This document shows positions 11,690 through 22,575 of a stretch of 64,000 nt of DNA, one piece after another (positions within the stretch are counted from its first letter, which is position 1; the number at the start of each line of letters is the position of its first letter). The notes under the pieces are model-generated. The model did not search any database. It worked only from the letters and a program-made list of their open reading frames with translations, and was not told where the DNA came from. Origin of the DNA: Albifimbria verrucaria (lineage: Eukaryota > Ascomycota > Sordariomycetes > Hypocreales > Stachybotryaceae); NCBI GenBank assembly GCA_020081605.1, contig JAHREC010000018.1, forward strand, positions 6,572,001 to 6,636,000. The letters run 5' to 3'. The position numbers and the translations under genes were made by a program.

Positions 11690-14180
11690 ATGTCTGATTC
11701 GCCATCTCACCTTCAAGCGTTGGTTTCAGACAATCCCCATGTAGCTAAGCTTCTCCAATGGGGCAATGCATGCTCACAGTGTGCGAGAGCTAAGGCCAAG
11801 TGCCGGCGGTCCACAATTTCGGTGGATGCAAGGTGCGAGAGGTACGCATCAAAGGGACCTTGAAGCCTGAATCTTGATCGGGTTATGTTCCATTATGCCT
11901 GTCCACTCATAGCAATACAGATGTGAGCGTCTTAATAAAGAATGTTCGGAAAAGGTACACAAAGTACGGAGGAAGCGACAGAATAAGCCGTCGTAAGTGT
12001 TTAAATCATGCTCATCAACTACAAGACTACTTGGGTTTTCATCCCAGCCCACTGAACATGAAAGTGGTGAGAAGGGCAATTTCACTTGTTGAATAATTCA
12101 TAGTTGTGGCGCTCTGCTCACAAAAGCTCTACTTAACTCTTGCGAACGACCATTTGATTGACCAAAGGCACATTTAGGCGAACAGCACAGCTCGAGGAGA
12201 AACTGAACGACATTGTCGAGTTGTTAAAAACATCAGCCGACATCTCTTCTGTTCGGGATGCCATTACTGAAACGCAACAGGTTTCTGCAACAAACAAATA
12301 CGCACAATCAATTTCTCCCAGGCCATCGCCTGCATCATATGGTACTGGCATTTCAGAAAAGATTATCCCTGCATCGTACAATTCCCACTGTCCACCTGGT
12401 TGCATATGCCGACCATCAACTGCGGAAATTGTGGGACCTGTTGACTCGGATGAGGCCTTGCTTCACCTGTACCGAACCAAACTGACGCAGGTATTTCCCT
12501 TTGTTGTCATACCAACTGAGATGACATCTGCCGAGCTCCTTGCCAGTCGACCTTTTCTCATGTCTAGCATCCGCATGGCGACTTCGTTTCGAAGCTTGGC
12601 GTCGATGCAGGGCCAGATGTACCAGCTCATGAAGCAGATTGCTGAGATGATGCTACTCCAATCAGAAAGATCCCTAGACTTGCTCTCAGGCCTTGTTGTC
12701 ATTCTTGGCTGGTACCACTACCACTGCTTCGTGCATGCACAAATGCATAACCTAGTCTCGCTAGCCATGTCACTCGTGGCAGAACTTGGCCTGAAACGTC
12801 GACCTAGCTGGCAGGAGCGAACGAAACTAATGGTCGCAAACTTGGGAGACCTGGAGGAGAGGACTAACGAAGAGAGACGGCTCCTTCTCGCCGTGTGGTA
12901 CATAAGCTCATGGTATATTGATGCGTCACCAAGGTGTCCAACTGTACACATATTAACTAACTGTTCCCTTAGTGTCTCACTGACTTTCCAACAATTAGAC
13001 ACAATGAGGTACTCACCATATATGGAGCAGTGTCTATCCGAACTGGAAACTGCAAAAGAACACGAGTCAGACGCGTATCTAGTGCATGCAATTCGAATAC
13101 AAAAGTTCACTGAAAAGGTGGCACAGATCAAAATGGAAGACACCACAGATGATGGTGTTCAAAGTATGGCCAAGGCCCCTTATCGGGCTACGTCTCTGCC
13201 TTTCAAGCGGAGCTTGATGGACTGCGCAGCAAGATACCCTTGAACATCCGCGACAATCGTAAGGGTTATTCACTAAGCAATTGGCCCTATGGATTTGTTC
13301 TCACAACTCATAGACCTTATCAAAGTGCGTTTAAACACTGCCGACCTTCGATTGTACGAACCGCCCTCCCTCAGCCCAACTCTTCTCACTGCAATTTCGA
13401 ACTCTCTTACCACTGCTCCTCTTGTCTCGGGGTCTTCCTCTCCACTTGACGATTTCTACCGCTCTAATGCTCGCCTCAAAGCATGGTTCAAGGATTGGCT
13501 CGCGTTCCCTTCTGAAATGTATTACTCTATTCCTCTGCCCGTCGCACTGGATATGGTCTACGCCATCACTATCCTCGGCCGCTGGGCCAAGCTTGCCACG
13601 CCAGGAACAGTACGTTATACCTCTGTCGCGGTCCCCCTGATCCCTCCGGTTCTTATAACAACCCGAACGATGATAAGGGTACTTCGGGATTGAGTAACCC
13701 TAATATCTCAATGTCACCAATGCAAGCAAGCAAGCTCCTGAATGCTATAAAGACACTCAAGGTGCAACTAGCCACGCAGCCCGGGCTTCAGCTTGATGTT
13801 ACAGGGCTCATGGGGACTCTTTCAGACAGGTTAAATGAGGCAAGTGCCTCGCTGACCGCGCAAGATACAGACCCACATGCACGAAAAAACAACATATGGT
13901 CACAGAGCGCGATCAAATTGAGGATTGCCCAATTGAGGGTTGAGCAATGGATCAGAATACTACAGCACGACGACAACAATGAGGAGATGGACCAAGGAAG
14001 TCCATTAGCTGAAGGCGTGTTAGGGCCAAATGACAGTCACAGACCAAACATAGGACAATCCTCTACCCACACACTACCATGGCCAGCAGATTGGATGACA
14101 ATTGGCGCCCCGCTGAATGGGGTTTTCTCCCCGACTTTGAGGATATTTCCCCTTTCCAGATAATATGGATTGGGTTTTGA
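11690..14180 (+). CDS. Zn2Cys6 transcription factor with fungal transcription-factor domain
   Basis: The ATG at 11690 is followed within 30 residues by the binuclear cluster. CSQCARAKAKC lies in exon 1 (ends 11841) and RCERLNKEC is completed by exon 2 (11921-11992), giving six cysteines with normal spacing and a basic tail. Exon 3 starts at 12178 with a coiled-coil dimerisation segment (LEEKLNDIVELLKT). The middle homology region follows (LFPFVVIP-like, then GWYHYHCFVHAQMHNLVSLA). Further introns fit at 12934-12972, 13259-13313 and 13610-13677 (GTACGT donor). Two one-base breaks remain: the C-run at 13176-13179, and GG at 14093-14094 before a C-terminal EWGFLPDFEDISPF segment ending at the TGA at 14180. 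Adjacent to the GH78 gene on the same strand, it might regulate it, but no binding-site evidence was found. Confidence 0.82.
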
Positions 14181-14416
14181 ACTTGATGGAACACACGGGT
14201 TCGATGTTCTAACGCTAGATACGGTTACGTTCAGGATGTTTTATGAGTTGCTAAACACACGACCTTCTTTCTGAACTGCTCCCAAACAAACCTTCTAGAC
14301 AGGTATCGATTTTCTTGCACGCACTCGCCATAGCGAAATGACTTGGAGCCATCATTGCAGCTCACAAAAACAAAAAAAAACGAAACCCCCGTTAATTAAT
14401 CTGTAAGCTACTTCTG

Positions 14417-15761
14417 TTAGGCCAATCCAAATTCCTCCTCTTCCACATTGTACAACAACGACTTTTGTCCGAAACCCAAACGCTCCATGCCTGTCAGCTT
14501 GTACACCCACAGTCCCCAGGATATGGCCAGTTCATTTGCACGTAGTCGCCATGGTGTTGTCTGTCGCCTGACCGATCCGTTGCGCTCCGTCTTCTCTAGC
14601 ATGTCTTGGATCCTAAGTTTTCGCTTCTTCGTAAAGGCACATAGGCCGTCGTGTAAGTTGAAATGCTCAGTCCTCAGCATCTTCGAGAAGAGAAAACGTC
14701 CTCCAAGGCCATCGATAACCCTTGGCTAGCATGAGGTGGCATGGCGTGGGCTGCATCGCCAATTAGAAGGCATCGACCCTTGAACCACCGCCCTCCAGCG
14801 GGCAGCTTGTAGATCGGGTAAAACTTTACAGTACTTGTCCTCACTATGACCTGCCGCAAGAATGCAATCCAGCCTGAACCTTGGTGAGAGAAGAGATCGA
14901 GCAAGAGACCCTTGTAGTTCTCAACCTCTCGCCTGCCATGCTCTTCCCAACCGTGCCGAGAGTCGCAGTCGCTGGGGAGAGGCACTTCTCGAGACAAAAA
15001 CCAGTAAATCGGGTTGTCGATTGGCGTGGTAGGACTCAGTGCAAACATTCCGTTCGGCGTCAAGGTCATGTTCAAACCTCTGATAAGTTTGGGGTCAAAA
15101 CTCAGACCATCTATGGAGACCAGTGAGAACATATTGGAGATGCCGGTATATTTCGGTTGAATCTCAGGATCCACGTATTTCTGACGAACTGTCGAGTGGA
15201 TACCATCACATCCAAGAAGAAAATCGGCCGTTTCGATGCTTCCGTCGGCAAATTGAACAGTGACAAGCTCCTCTCGCTCTTCGATGCTTATCAGTGACTT
15301 TCCATAGTGGATAGGTATATTTTCTTTCTTGGCCGCGTGGAGCAGAATGTTTAGGATGTCTTCACGCTGAACTCTCAAATATCCAAAACCGGTTTGTTCC
15401 TCGCTCCAAGAGGCCAAATCCCAATCTCCTAAAGCTGATCCGTCTAGGCCGTGTATTACGAGCCTCGACGTTGATGCTCCCTTGGCGAGCAATTGGTGGT
15501 AGAGTCCAAGTTCCTGGAGCAAGCGAAGGCCGTTCGCGGGTATGCCCAGGGCACCACCCAACGTATTGGGCCCATCACGTATCTCATACAAGATGGGTGA
15601 TATTTCATTGCTCTGCTTAAGACGAAGCGCTGCTATTAGGCCTGCGGGCCCAGCTCCAATTATGATGACCTGCATGTCTTGATTAGTTCTTGCGGATTGT
15701 CCAACAGCCGTGTACTACGAGACTCGGGTACCTTTCGAATGTTCTTGCTGACTTCTGCCAT
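14417..15761 (-). CDS. FAD-dependent monooxygenase (salicylate hydroxylase-like group)
   Basis: A ten-codon first exon (15761-15732, MAEVSKNIRK) is spliced over a GTACCC...CTAATC...GCAG intron onto VIIIGAGPAG at 15669. That is the dinucleotide-binding GxGxxG motif at the very N-terminus, as the family requires. A conserved LLGCDGIHSTVR (DG motif) lies near residue 165, and the second FAD-ribityl motif GRCLLIGDAAHAMPPHASQG near 310. A one-base break at the A/T-run 14693-14696 separates ALEDVF from the C-terminal segment LFSKMLR... that ends at 14417. It is a class A flavoprotein hydroxylase using NAD(P)H and O2 on an aromatic substrate that cannot be deduced. It converges with the Zn2Cys6 gene, with 236 bp between stops. 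Confidence 0.88.
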
Positions 15762-16574
15762 TGTCGAGGTGTGAAGGGCTAATGTAAGTGGTATCTAAAG
15801 CTTGCTGTAGAATGTTGCTCGCTTGAGAAAAAGCTGCTCTTCTTGGCATATCAAGCGGTACTGCTTATATATTCACCATAGCTCAACACTGCATCGGCTT
15901 AATAACCTGGTGCATGAAAGTACTGACAATCTCATTTCCTCCTGTTCCGGACATGATGCTAAATGCAATCGCTACAGCCGAGTAGGACAGCTTCTCTCAA
16001 TACACACGATGCAAAGTCTGGTCCACTATAGGAGCTAATGTCGTTAGTGCCCGGGAGCGGAATGGACCGCAAAGTCCCGACCCCTTCTCATCCTCTACTT
16101 TTCGTTGTCAATCAATCATGAGCCCAGAGAAACCATCATTTTGTTTGATTTGTTGGCACAAACTACCACGGAAAACTTCAGAAGAATGCATTCAGCGTGG
16201 TTCAGTATAAAAATCCCAGCCTAGTAACAGCCCGTCACTAGCTAAAGCTCCCAAATACCCGCTTTACGCCAATTCATGTGGTTTACACTACTTACCCTGT
16301 ACTACCCTCAACGCTATCTTGGATCTCACGTTTTGTGTGTAAATTTTCTGTATTTCAACAAGAATATGACTCTTCACTGTAACCGATAATGACGCGCGAA
16401 GTATTGATTCCTTCCCTTAAGCTAGAATAATCGAGTACCTTTTAGAAACTCTTTTGCTCCGCATGGGTTTCCTGAGTTCATAATGTGTTACCGATTAAAC
16501 AGGGACCATTAAGATTACCCTTTCAAGACCACATCATGGCACTTCGTTCGATTTCTCTCATATATTTCGATGTC
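15762..16574. other. Intergenic stretch
   Basis: This lies upstream of the monooxygenase and downstream of the SDR gene. No gene is recognised and only short random ORFs occur. Confidence 0.5.
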
Positions 16575-17501
16575 TCATTCAACATCCTTTAAATGATCTT
16601 TGAGCTCAGCCTGTATCCATCCCCAGAGTTTCTCACTAAGCTCCTGATTGCGACTAGCCCTGGAGCTTTTCACCACCTGCCTGACAGGGGCGTAAAACTC
16701 TCCTTGAACAATGTCGGGACTCACGGCTGCCCATAGCTGGGATCGAGCGCCCTTATCTACTGGAATCGCGAACAAGCTGACGGCAATGTTGAGGAAAGGT
16801 TTCAAAGATGTTCCGTCTGAACTGTGGTGGAGATTGGTGGCAACCATTCCTGGGTGGACACTGACAACCTTTACCTGACCATCATAACGCCTTGCTAGTG
16901 CAGAAGCATAATGTATGTTTCCAAGCTTTGACCGCCCATAACGCTTCGTGGTATGAATTTCTGACATTGGTGTTTTGAGCGTCTTGAGGTCCCACACGCC
17001 ATCCGATCCGACTCCTTCGCTAGCTGAGGATAAAGCAACCACTCGCGTTTGGGGATTTAATTTTGCGGTATGGATTAACGTTGGGAGCAGAAGCTGAGTT
17101 AGGAGAGCGTGACCCATGACATTGGTTCCGAACTGGATCTCATAACCATCCTTGGTTAGTCCTTCGGGCAACATCATCACACCGGCATTGTTGATAAGGA
17201 TATCAAGTCGTGATTCGGCCTTTAAGAAAGTAGCCACAGCAGACTTAACACTGTCAAAGGATGCTAGGTCTAGAGGAAGGAAAGTGATTGGAGATGCCTT
17301 AGGGTCGGATCGACGGATTTCTTGGATAGCAGCTTCGGCTTTCTCTCGAGATCGTGCAGCCAAAAATATTCGGGCAGGGTTATGTTTAGCCAATTGCCGT
17401 ATTGTCTCAAGACCGAGTCCAACATTACCCCCAGTCACAATAATGACTTGGTTGCCTAGGTCAGGAATATCCTGATCAGGCTGAAAGTCAACATTGGGCA
17501 T
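16575..17501 (-). CDS. Short-chain dehydrogenase/reductase (retinol-dehydrogenase-like)
   Basis: This is a single open exon of 308 codons. The start is placed at the ATG at 17501 (MPNVDFQPDQDIPDLGNQ) because the Rossmann beta-strand follows about 18 residues later. The longer in-frame extension to 17600 lacks family resemblance. Motifs: TGGNVGLG (cofactor-binding TGxxxGxG), LDILINNAGVMM (NNAG), catalytic Ser in ALSSASEG, and YGRSKLGN (YxxxK). Basic residues after the second beta-strand (AARSREKA) favour NADP(H). Length and motif spacing are those of the WW-domain-oxidoreductase/retinol-dehydrogenase-like SDRs common in fungi. The substrate is unknown. The reading frame is undamaged, unlike most neighbours. 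Confidence 0.92.
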   Translation of the reverse strand: MPNVDFQPDQDIPDLGNQVIIVTGGNVGLGLETIRQLAKHNPARIFLAARSREKAEAAIQEIRRSDPKASPITFLPLDLASFDSVKSAVATFLKAESRLDILINNAGVMMLPEGLTKDGYEIQFGTNVMGHALLTQLLLPTLIHTAKLNPQTRVVALSSASEGVGSDGVWDLKTLKTPMSEIHTTKRYGRSKLGNIHYASALARRYDGQVKVVSVHPGMVATNLHHSSDGTSLKPFLNIAVSLFAIPVDKGARSQLWAAVSPDIVQGEFYAPVRQVVKSSRASRNQELSEKLWGWIQAELKDHLKDVE

Positions 17502-18695
17502 GGTAGCTTCCTTGTAGGGCTGAGTACGGCAATGGTAGAAAGCTAGTGGCTCAAGAAGAGTACAAAGAGGATGCAGAGTATGTTGAAATTGATAAACCAC
17601 ACGGAAAAACTAACATCTACTATCTGCTTCGTAAATTAGCAGAGGGGAGTCCAGGTTTTATAGGCCAACGGTATCCTGACACATTTAGTTGTACCCTTTA
17701 TATTGACGTTGTCCAAAGACCCATTTCTTAGCGTCAATGCTTTGGAAGTTGAGGGTATCCGGTACAAAAAGATAGCTCATTTCCTCTGCCGTTACACGCA
17801 TTGCGCCGCAGAATTATCTCCTTCGTTGGCGAGTAAGAGTCTTGCGCAGCAACACAAACTAAAGTGACAGGGGATAAGCAATTAGCACGAGCGAAATGTA
17901 GGACCACACTTTTGAGCTACCCGTCTCGCCACTCGTATATGGTCCAATCATGGCTGCTCTTTGTGTTTACGGCTGCGAACTCGAATCTGTTCAACGAAAA
18001 CTTTTATCAAAGATGTGGTTTCCTCTTCATATACTATGTAGGTTTCCAATCCCGGTCCCTGCATGTGGCACTCTACTGAGGCAACGTTAACTTCAGCAAG
18101 GCCCAGGCGCTTGACCAAGTGAAAATTGAATCAGAACGAACTAGTGCTGCACCATCTGCTTCGAATCTTTAAGGGTTCGAAGGGCCTACTTATCCTGACA
18201 GAACGTCACGCATGGTCAATATACAGCTTGCATCAATTGATTGACTGACGTCTAGCTTGCTCGACTAAAGTAATATCTCGAGCCTTGACATGTTTGCTGG
18301 CCTTGATGTGCGTAGCGAATCCAACATGATCAACGCAGAAAGAGTCCTCACTGTATATCAGCACGCCCATACGTAGGACCCTGTCAAATCGAGTCATATG
18401 GCGAGACTTCGGCAGAAGCTCCCTGACACTCCTGCTTCCAGTGATTGCTTAGAATTGGCACGTCGTCAAACGCGCCTGGTTCGATAACCAAGATGCCGTT
18501 CCAGAAACCCCAAAATCCACAATCTACGCTAGCAGGGGCATAAGCAGCCCACATTAGACTGTCCCACCTCATCGGAGTCCGGAAGCCTTTTAGACTGCCT
18601 GTTGGCATGTAGTTCTGCTTGCACGCACTACATCACTCAAAACAATAACGAATTTGACCCCTCACTTGTGTGCAAACATCCTCGAGGTCAAGGAA
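17502..18695. other. Intergenic stretch
   Basis: No gene is supported. Short ORFs on the minus strand at about 18384-18608 have no recognisable features. The right end is the promoter region of the bZIP gene. Confidence 0.5.
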
Positions 18696-19605
18696 ATGCC
18701 GCCGGAGCTCCCTCATATATGGGATCCCACGGATGATTGGAGGGGTTTGGCAAGTGCGGAGGAAAGACGGAAACGTCAAAACCGTCTGCACCAGAGAGCA
18801 TATCGTTAGCCCCCTACCACGGCGCGTAGACAGTCGATGCTGATTCTCCAAACAGGTAAAAGCGGCACCTCCAGCGCCTATGGGACCAGGAAATTTCCGA
18901 GTTGCGTGCCAGCACTGATCCTGGATCCGCTCCTTCTACACAAACCCTACATGGGGAGACAGTGCAGACTCTGGACTTGATCGGGAGCCGGCCAATCTTC
19001 CACATATTGCGGTGTGCTGGACTTCGGAAACAAGCTATCGAATTTCTACACAGAGCTGCGGCAAATTGGAGCCTCAGTCTACCTATACCGCGAGACTTGC
19101 CTGCGTTGAGCCGTCTAAACTCGTTTGATGCTTTGGCTAGGAACGCCCTCATTCTGAATATTCCTGTGGAATTGCTGGAGAGTGAAAACGGCGACTCTCT
19201 ATTTTTCCTCCCCAGCCTCGGTCTTCGGAAGAAAGTTCTGCTGTCTTGCCTGCACACCTTCAGCCGACACATTTACAGAGAACGGTCAAACATCATCCCT
19301 GGCTCGACTTGTTCCCATTCCCGAGAATGAGAGATAATATTCTTAGAGGTCTGCAGTCCGGGCTTCTTGACGAAGACCGATTAGCAGAGGAACTTGTGTG
19401 CGACTTTCTAAACCTTACAGCCACTGGCAATGCGTCATTAATAATATGGGGAGACTCTTGGGACCAGAACGCGTGGGAATTCGGTCCAGATTTCTTTCTG
19501 AAATGGGGATCTCTACTTGATGGGTGCCAAGACATATTACAAGCCACTAACCATTGGAGAGCAAGGAGGAATGCTTTACAGCTCGGACATATTCTAAAAG
19601 ATTGA
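18696..19605 (+). CDS. bZIP transcription factor with C-terminal DUF3425
   Basis: The ATG at 18696 opens a 37-residue segment that ends in a bZIP basic region (EERRKRQNRLHQRAYR, with the N-x-x-x-Q/R pattern), followed by a stop in frame at 18807. A donor-like GTTAGC overlaps that stop. Candidate acceptors at 18855 and 18862 lead into an open frame running from about 18863, which reads a leucine-rich helix and then the DUF3425 region. The latter includes FDALARNALILNIPVE, HHPWLDLFPFPRMRDNIL and WGDSWDQNAWEFGPDFFLKW, the signature of the DUF3425 family. A one-base break lies at GG 19227-19228. The first splice junction is not resolved in phase. Function: a DNA-binding regulator, target unknown. 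It may be damaged. Confidence 0.72.
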
Positions 19606-19644
19606 ATGATAAGGCCCCAAGTTTGACTATATAAAGGAAGTATG

Positions 19645-19735
19645 ACACATCTATGTCAACCCTGTAGAAATGATAAGCCTGAATCACTATGCATTTAGAG
19701 CCAGAGCGCAGTTTCCACATAAGTTATGAGAAATA
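19645..19735 (+). pseudogene. Relic of a second GH78 rhamnosidase gene
   Basis: DNA here is plainly related to 10765-10855 of the GH78 gene. Both contain the block cactatgcattt followed by a closely similar gcgcagtttc(c/t)acac/t segment, preceded by an aaccc..g.agatga-like block. It corresponds to the conserved MTSFNHYAFGSVAQF region. Frame is lost and homology fades at both ends, so only a scrap survives, directly downstream of the bZIP gene. Confidence 0.65.
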
Positions 19736-20729
19736 CATGGCTCAATACTGATGTGTGTTCATGCTCACTGTGGCCACAAAAAGGACAAAGTGCAGCTCAT
19801 TTATACCAAATCCTGCCTCCAGCGACCTCGACAGGCAACATGATTTGAGGACCCGCTTCTTGTATTTTGCTGGTTTATCAACCGAGTTTCTTTCCTGACA
19901 CAAGACGTCGATTCCGCGGCGAAGAGACCAGATGGGACACTTTAACGTTGACGGCTCTGGTTGGAAATGGTAAGCTTCCAACGCGTCGTACCAGTGGTTC
20001 ACTTGCGAAAAAAGCCATCAGGTTAATAGGCATTGTAAACATAGCGAGCCCATATATACCGTCCGGAGGAGTGCTACTATAAAAGTTTGGTGTGTCGCAT
20101 GAACATGGCCATCTAAAAGGAACCCGACACTGCTGTTTTTGAGGTTAACACAACGAAGGTAAGTGTCGAAGCCAGCCTGGTCCCTGGATCCGACCGCTGC
20201 TGCAGCAAAGCCACTGGCAATCGTACCGCCTTGGCGACATAGCCTACCGACCCGCTAGTGCTGGGAGGACTTTTCCAATAAGTAAACTTTATCTCGTGTA
20301 GAGGCCGCGATCGCATCGATCGACACAAACTAGACAATTTGCACACCTAGCAACTTCAAATAACTTCGTGGCTTGCCGTAGGCCGTGCCGAACGGCAGAA
20401 AGCGCAGAGCGAACAGCAAATCCCGATCATTTCCGTTGTCCTTCCTATCGCCAAGTCTATCTAGGTGTCGTTAATGCATTTTAGTTCCATCAACGTCATC
20501 GAGCGGGTGTGAGCGTTATAGGCTGGCGCAATACGGCCCAGAAGGTTTTCCTCTTCAGCTCGTGTTTGTTTTACTTTCGTCATTGGCTCGTCATCACAGG
20601 CCCTTGAAACCACTCAACTTCGTTCTTCTTGAACATAGGAGCGAGTTTTAAGAAGTGGCTCCTGAATGACTATCCACCAAAGACTCTGTGAAACGGAACC
20701 AGGCATCGACGGCCGGTATTGTCTCAATT
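19736..20729. other. Intergenic stretch
   Basis: No gene is recognised. It contains the promoter of the MFS gene at its right end (CT-rich from about 20540). Confidence 0.45.
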
Positions 20730-22575
20730 ATGGCAGCACAGGATCCTGCAACAGAGGAAATCGGAAGCTCTTCGAGTACGGCGATGACTTCGGCCAATGG
20801 AGCAGAATGTTCGAGCGAAAAGAGGTCTTCGAACAGCGAGCCTGCTACCAGGCCACCAAGCGAGGAGTTGCAAAGCCTCACGCGATTCGTAAGCGCGGCT
20901 AGGTCTCAGAACGGGTTCGCTTGTGGCGAGGGTTCTGACGATGAGGAAGACGAAGCTGGAGGTGCTTCTCGACCAATACCGCGGCCACCAACCCACGCCT
21001 TTGAGGTGACCTTTGTGGGCGGAAATGCCGATCCGGACTGCCCGCGGAGTATGAGCAATGCGAGAAAGTGGTGCATCATCTGGATTCTTTCGGGGTGGGT
21101 TCACAGTGTAAGCCTATACGAGCCTCACCCTTCTTTTACGCAACAAATGAACTGATGGGTAACTAGAACTGCCGCGAGTTCTATTTACACAGCAGCCTAT
21201 ACACAAATGGCTGCCGAGTTTCAGACAAGTCGTATAGTGGTTACTCTTGGTCTCTCCACCTTCGTCCTCGGGATAAGCATAGGTCCAATGATCTTTGCAC
21301 CACTCAGTGAGTTCTACGGTCGCCAACCAATTTACCTGGTCTCGTGGGTAATGTATCTTATCTGGATCATTCCTTCTGCTGTTGCACAGAATATAACAAC
21401 CATGATTGTGGCTCGGTTCTTCAACGGCCTTGCCGGCAGTGCCTTTCTCGTTGTCTCTGGTGGTAGTGTAAGCGACCTATTCAGTAGAGAACAACTCCAG
21501 GCTCCCATGTTGCTCTACTCTCTTATGCCTTTTATGGGCCCAGTGATGGGTCCTCTTCTGGGAGGCTTCATCAACTACTATCTTCATTGGAGATGGATAT
21601 TTTATATCTTGATTATCTGGGCGGTTGCCATGTTCATCCTGATTTGCTTCTGTGTTCCAGAAAGCTATCGTAAGGCGTCCTATCTCTTAAGTATACCAAT
21701 TCGTTCTACACTCACACTGCCGGCTCAGATCCCATCGTGCTCCGCAATAAAGCCAGACGCCTCCGTAAAGAGACAGGCGATATGCGATGGGTGGCTCCTA
21801 TTGAGACATCGACTAAATCTATGGCTGCAGCGATTGGCTACTCGCTACTGCGGCCGCTCCAGCTTCTGATGTACGAGATCATGGTGTTAATCACCTGTCT
21901 TTATTCGGCTGTTTTGTTAGGAATCCTATATCTCTTTTTGGAGCCTTCTCTCTTGTTTTTGGAGGCCTCCATAACTTTAACCTGTGGGAAATCGGCTTAA
22001 CATTTCTAGGTATTGCGATCGGAATGATTTTAGCAGCTCTTGCAGATTTCGTATATTACCGCCGACTTGCTAAGCATGTGAAAGCACGAGCAGCCAAAGG
22101 CATTATACGCAAAATGAAGCCGGAAGACCGGCTGCCGCCCGCTATAGTGGGAGCGTGTTCAGCTACAGCAGGCCTGTTTATTTTCGCCTGGACCTCTTTC
22201 GATTATATCCACTGGATTGCACCTATAATTGGATCAGGACTTTTCGGAGCAGGCTTTTTACTTGTCTACACCAGCATATTCACTTTCCTGGTAAGCCATG
22301 CTCATGCCCCGTGTCCGAACTTGAATCAACTGAGCGATACAGGTTGATGCATATCCGGCATATGCTGCTAGTGCACTTGCAGCCAATGCCTTTGTTCGAT
22401 GCCTTTTGCTGCTGCATTTCCTCTTTTCGGAAATCAGATGTATAACAAACTGGGATATCCCTGGGCGTCTTCGCTTCTCGCTTTTTTGACTTTGGCCTTG
22501 CTTCCATTCCCATATTTATTCTGGCGCTTCGGCTATAATATCCGAAAGCATAGCAAATATTCGAAGAGCTCATGA
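20730..22575 (+). CDS. MFS transporter, DHA1 drug:H+ antiporter type
   Basis: The first ATG in frame is at 20730 (MAAQDPATEE). A Ser/Glu-rich cytosolic N-terminus of about 115 residues precedes the first membrane segment. Twelve hydrophobic segments follow in the order usual for the family. The loop motif FAPLSEFYGRQPIYL lies between TM2 and TM3, and PVMGPLLGGFI matches the antiporter motif. Introns fit at about 21108-21166, 21672-21727 (GTAAGG...GCTCAG) and about 22290-22351 (GTAAGC...ATACAG). The first junction is out of phase by one. Two one-base breaks lie at T-runs: 21935-21939 (LYLFFGAFSLVF region) and 22404-22407 (before AAAFPLFGNQMYNKLG). The protein ends at the TGA at 22575. Likely plasma-membrane efflux of a small molecule; the substrate is unknown. 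Confidence 0.82.

Noticed and set aside
13605..13680. Frame change in the Zn2Cys6 gene read as a missing C
   Set aside because: A GTACGT donor with a phase-0 AAG acceptor explains it as an intron (13610-13677).
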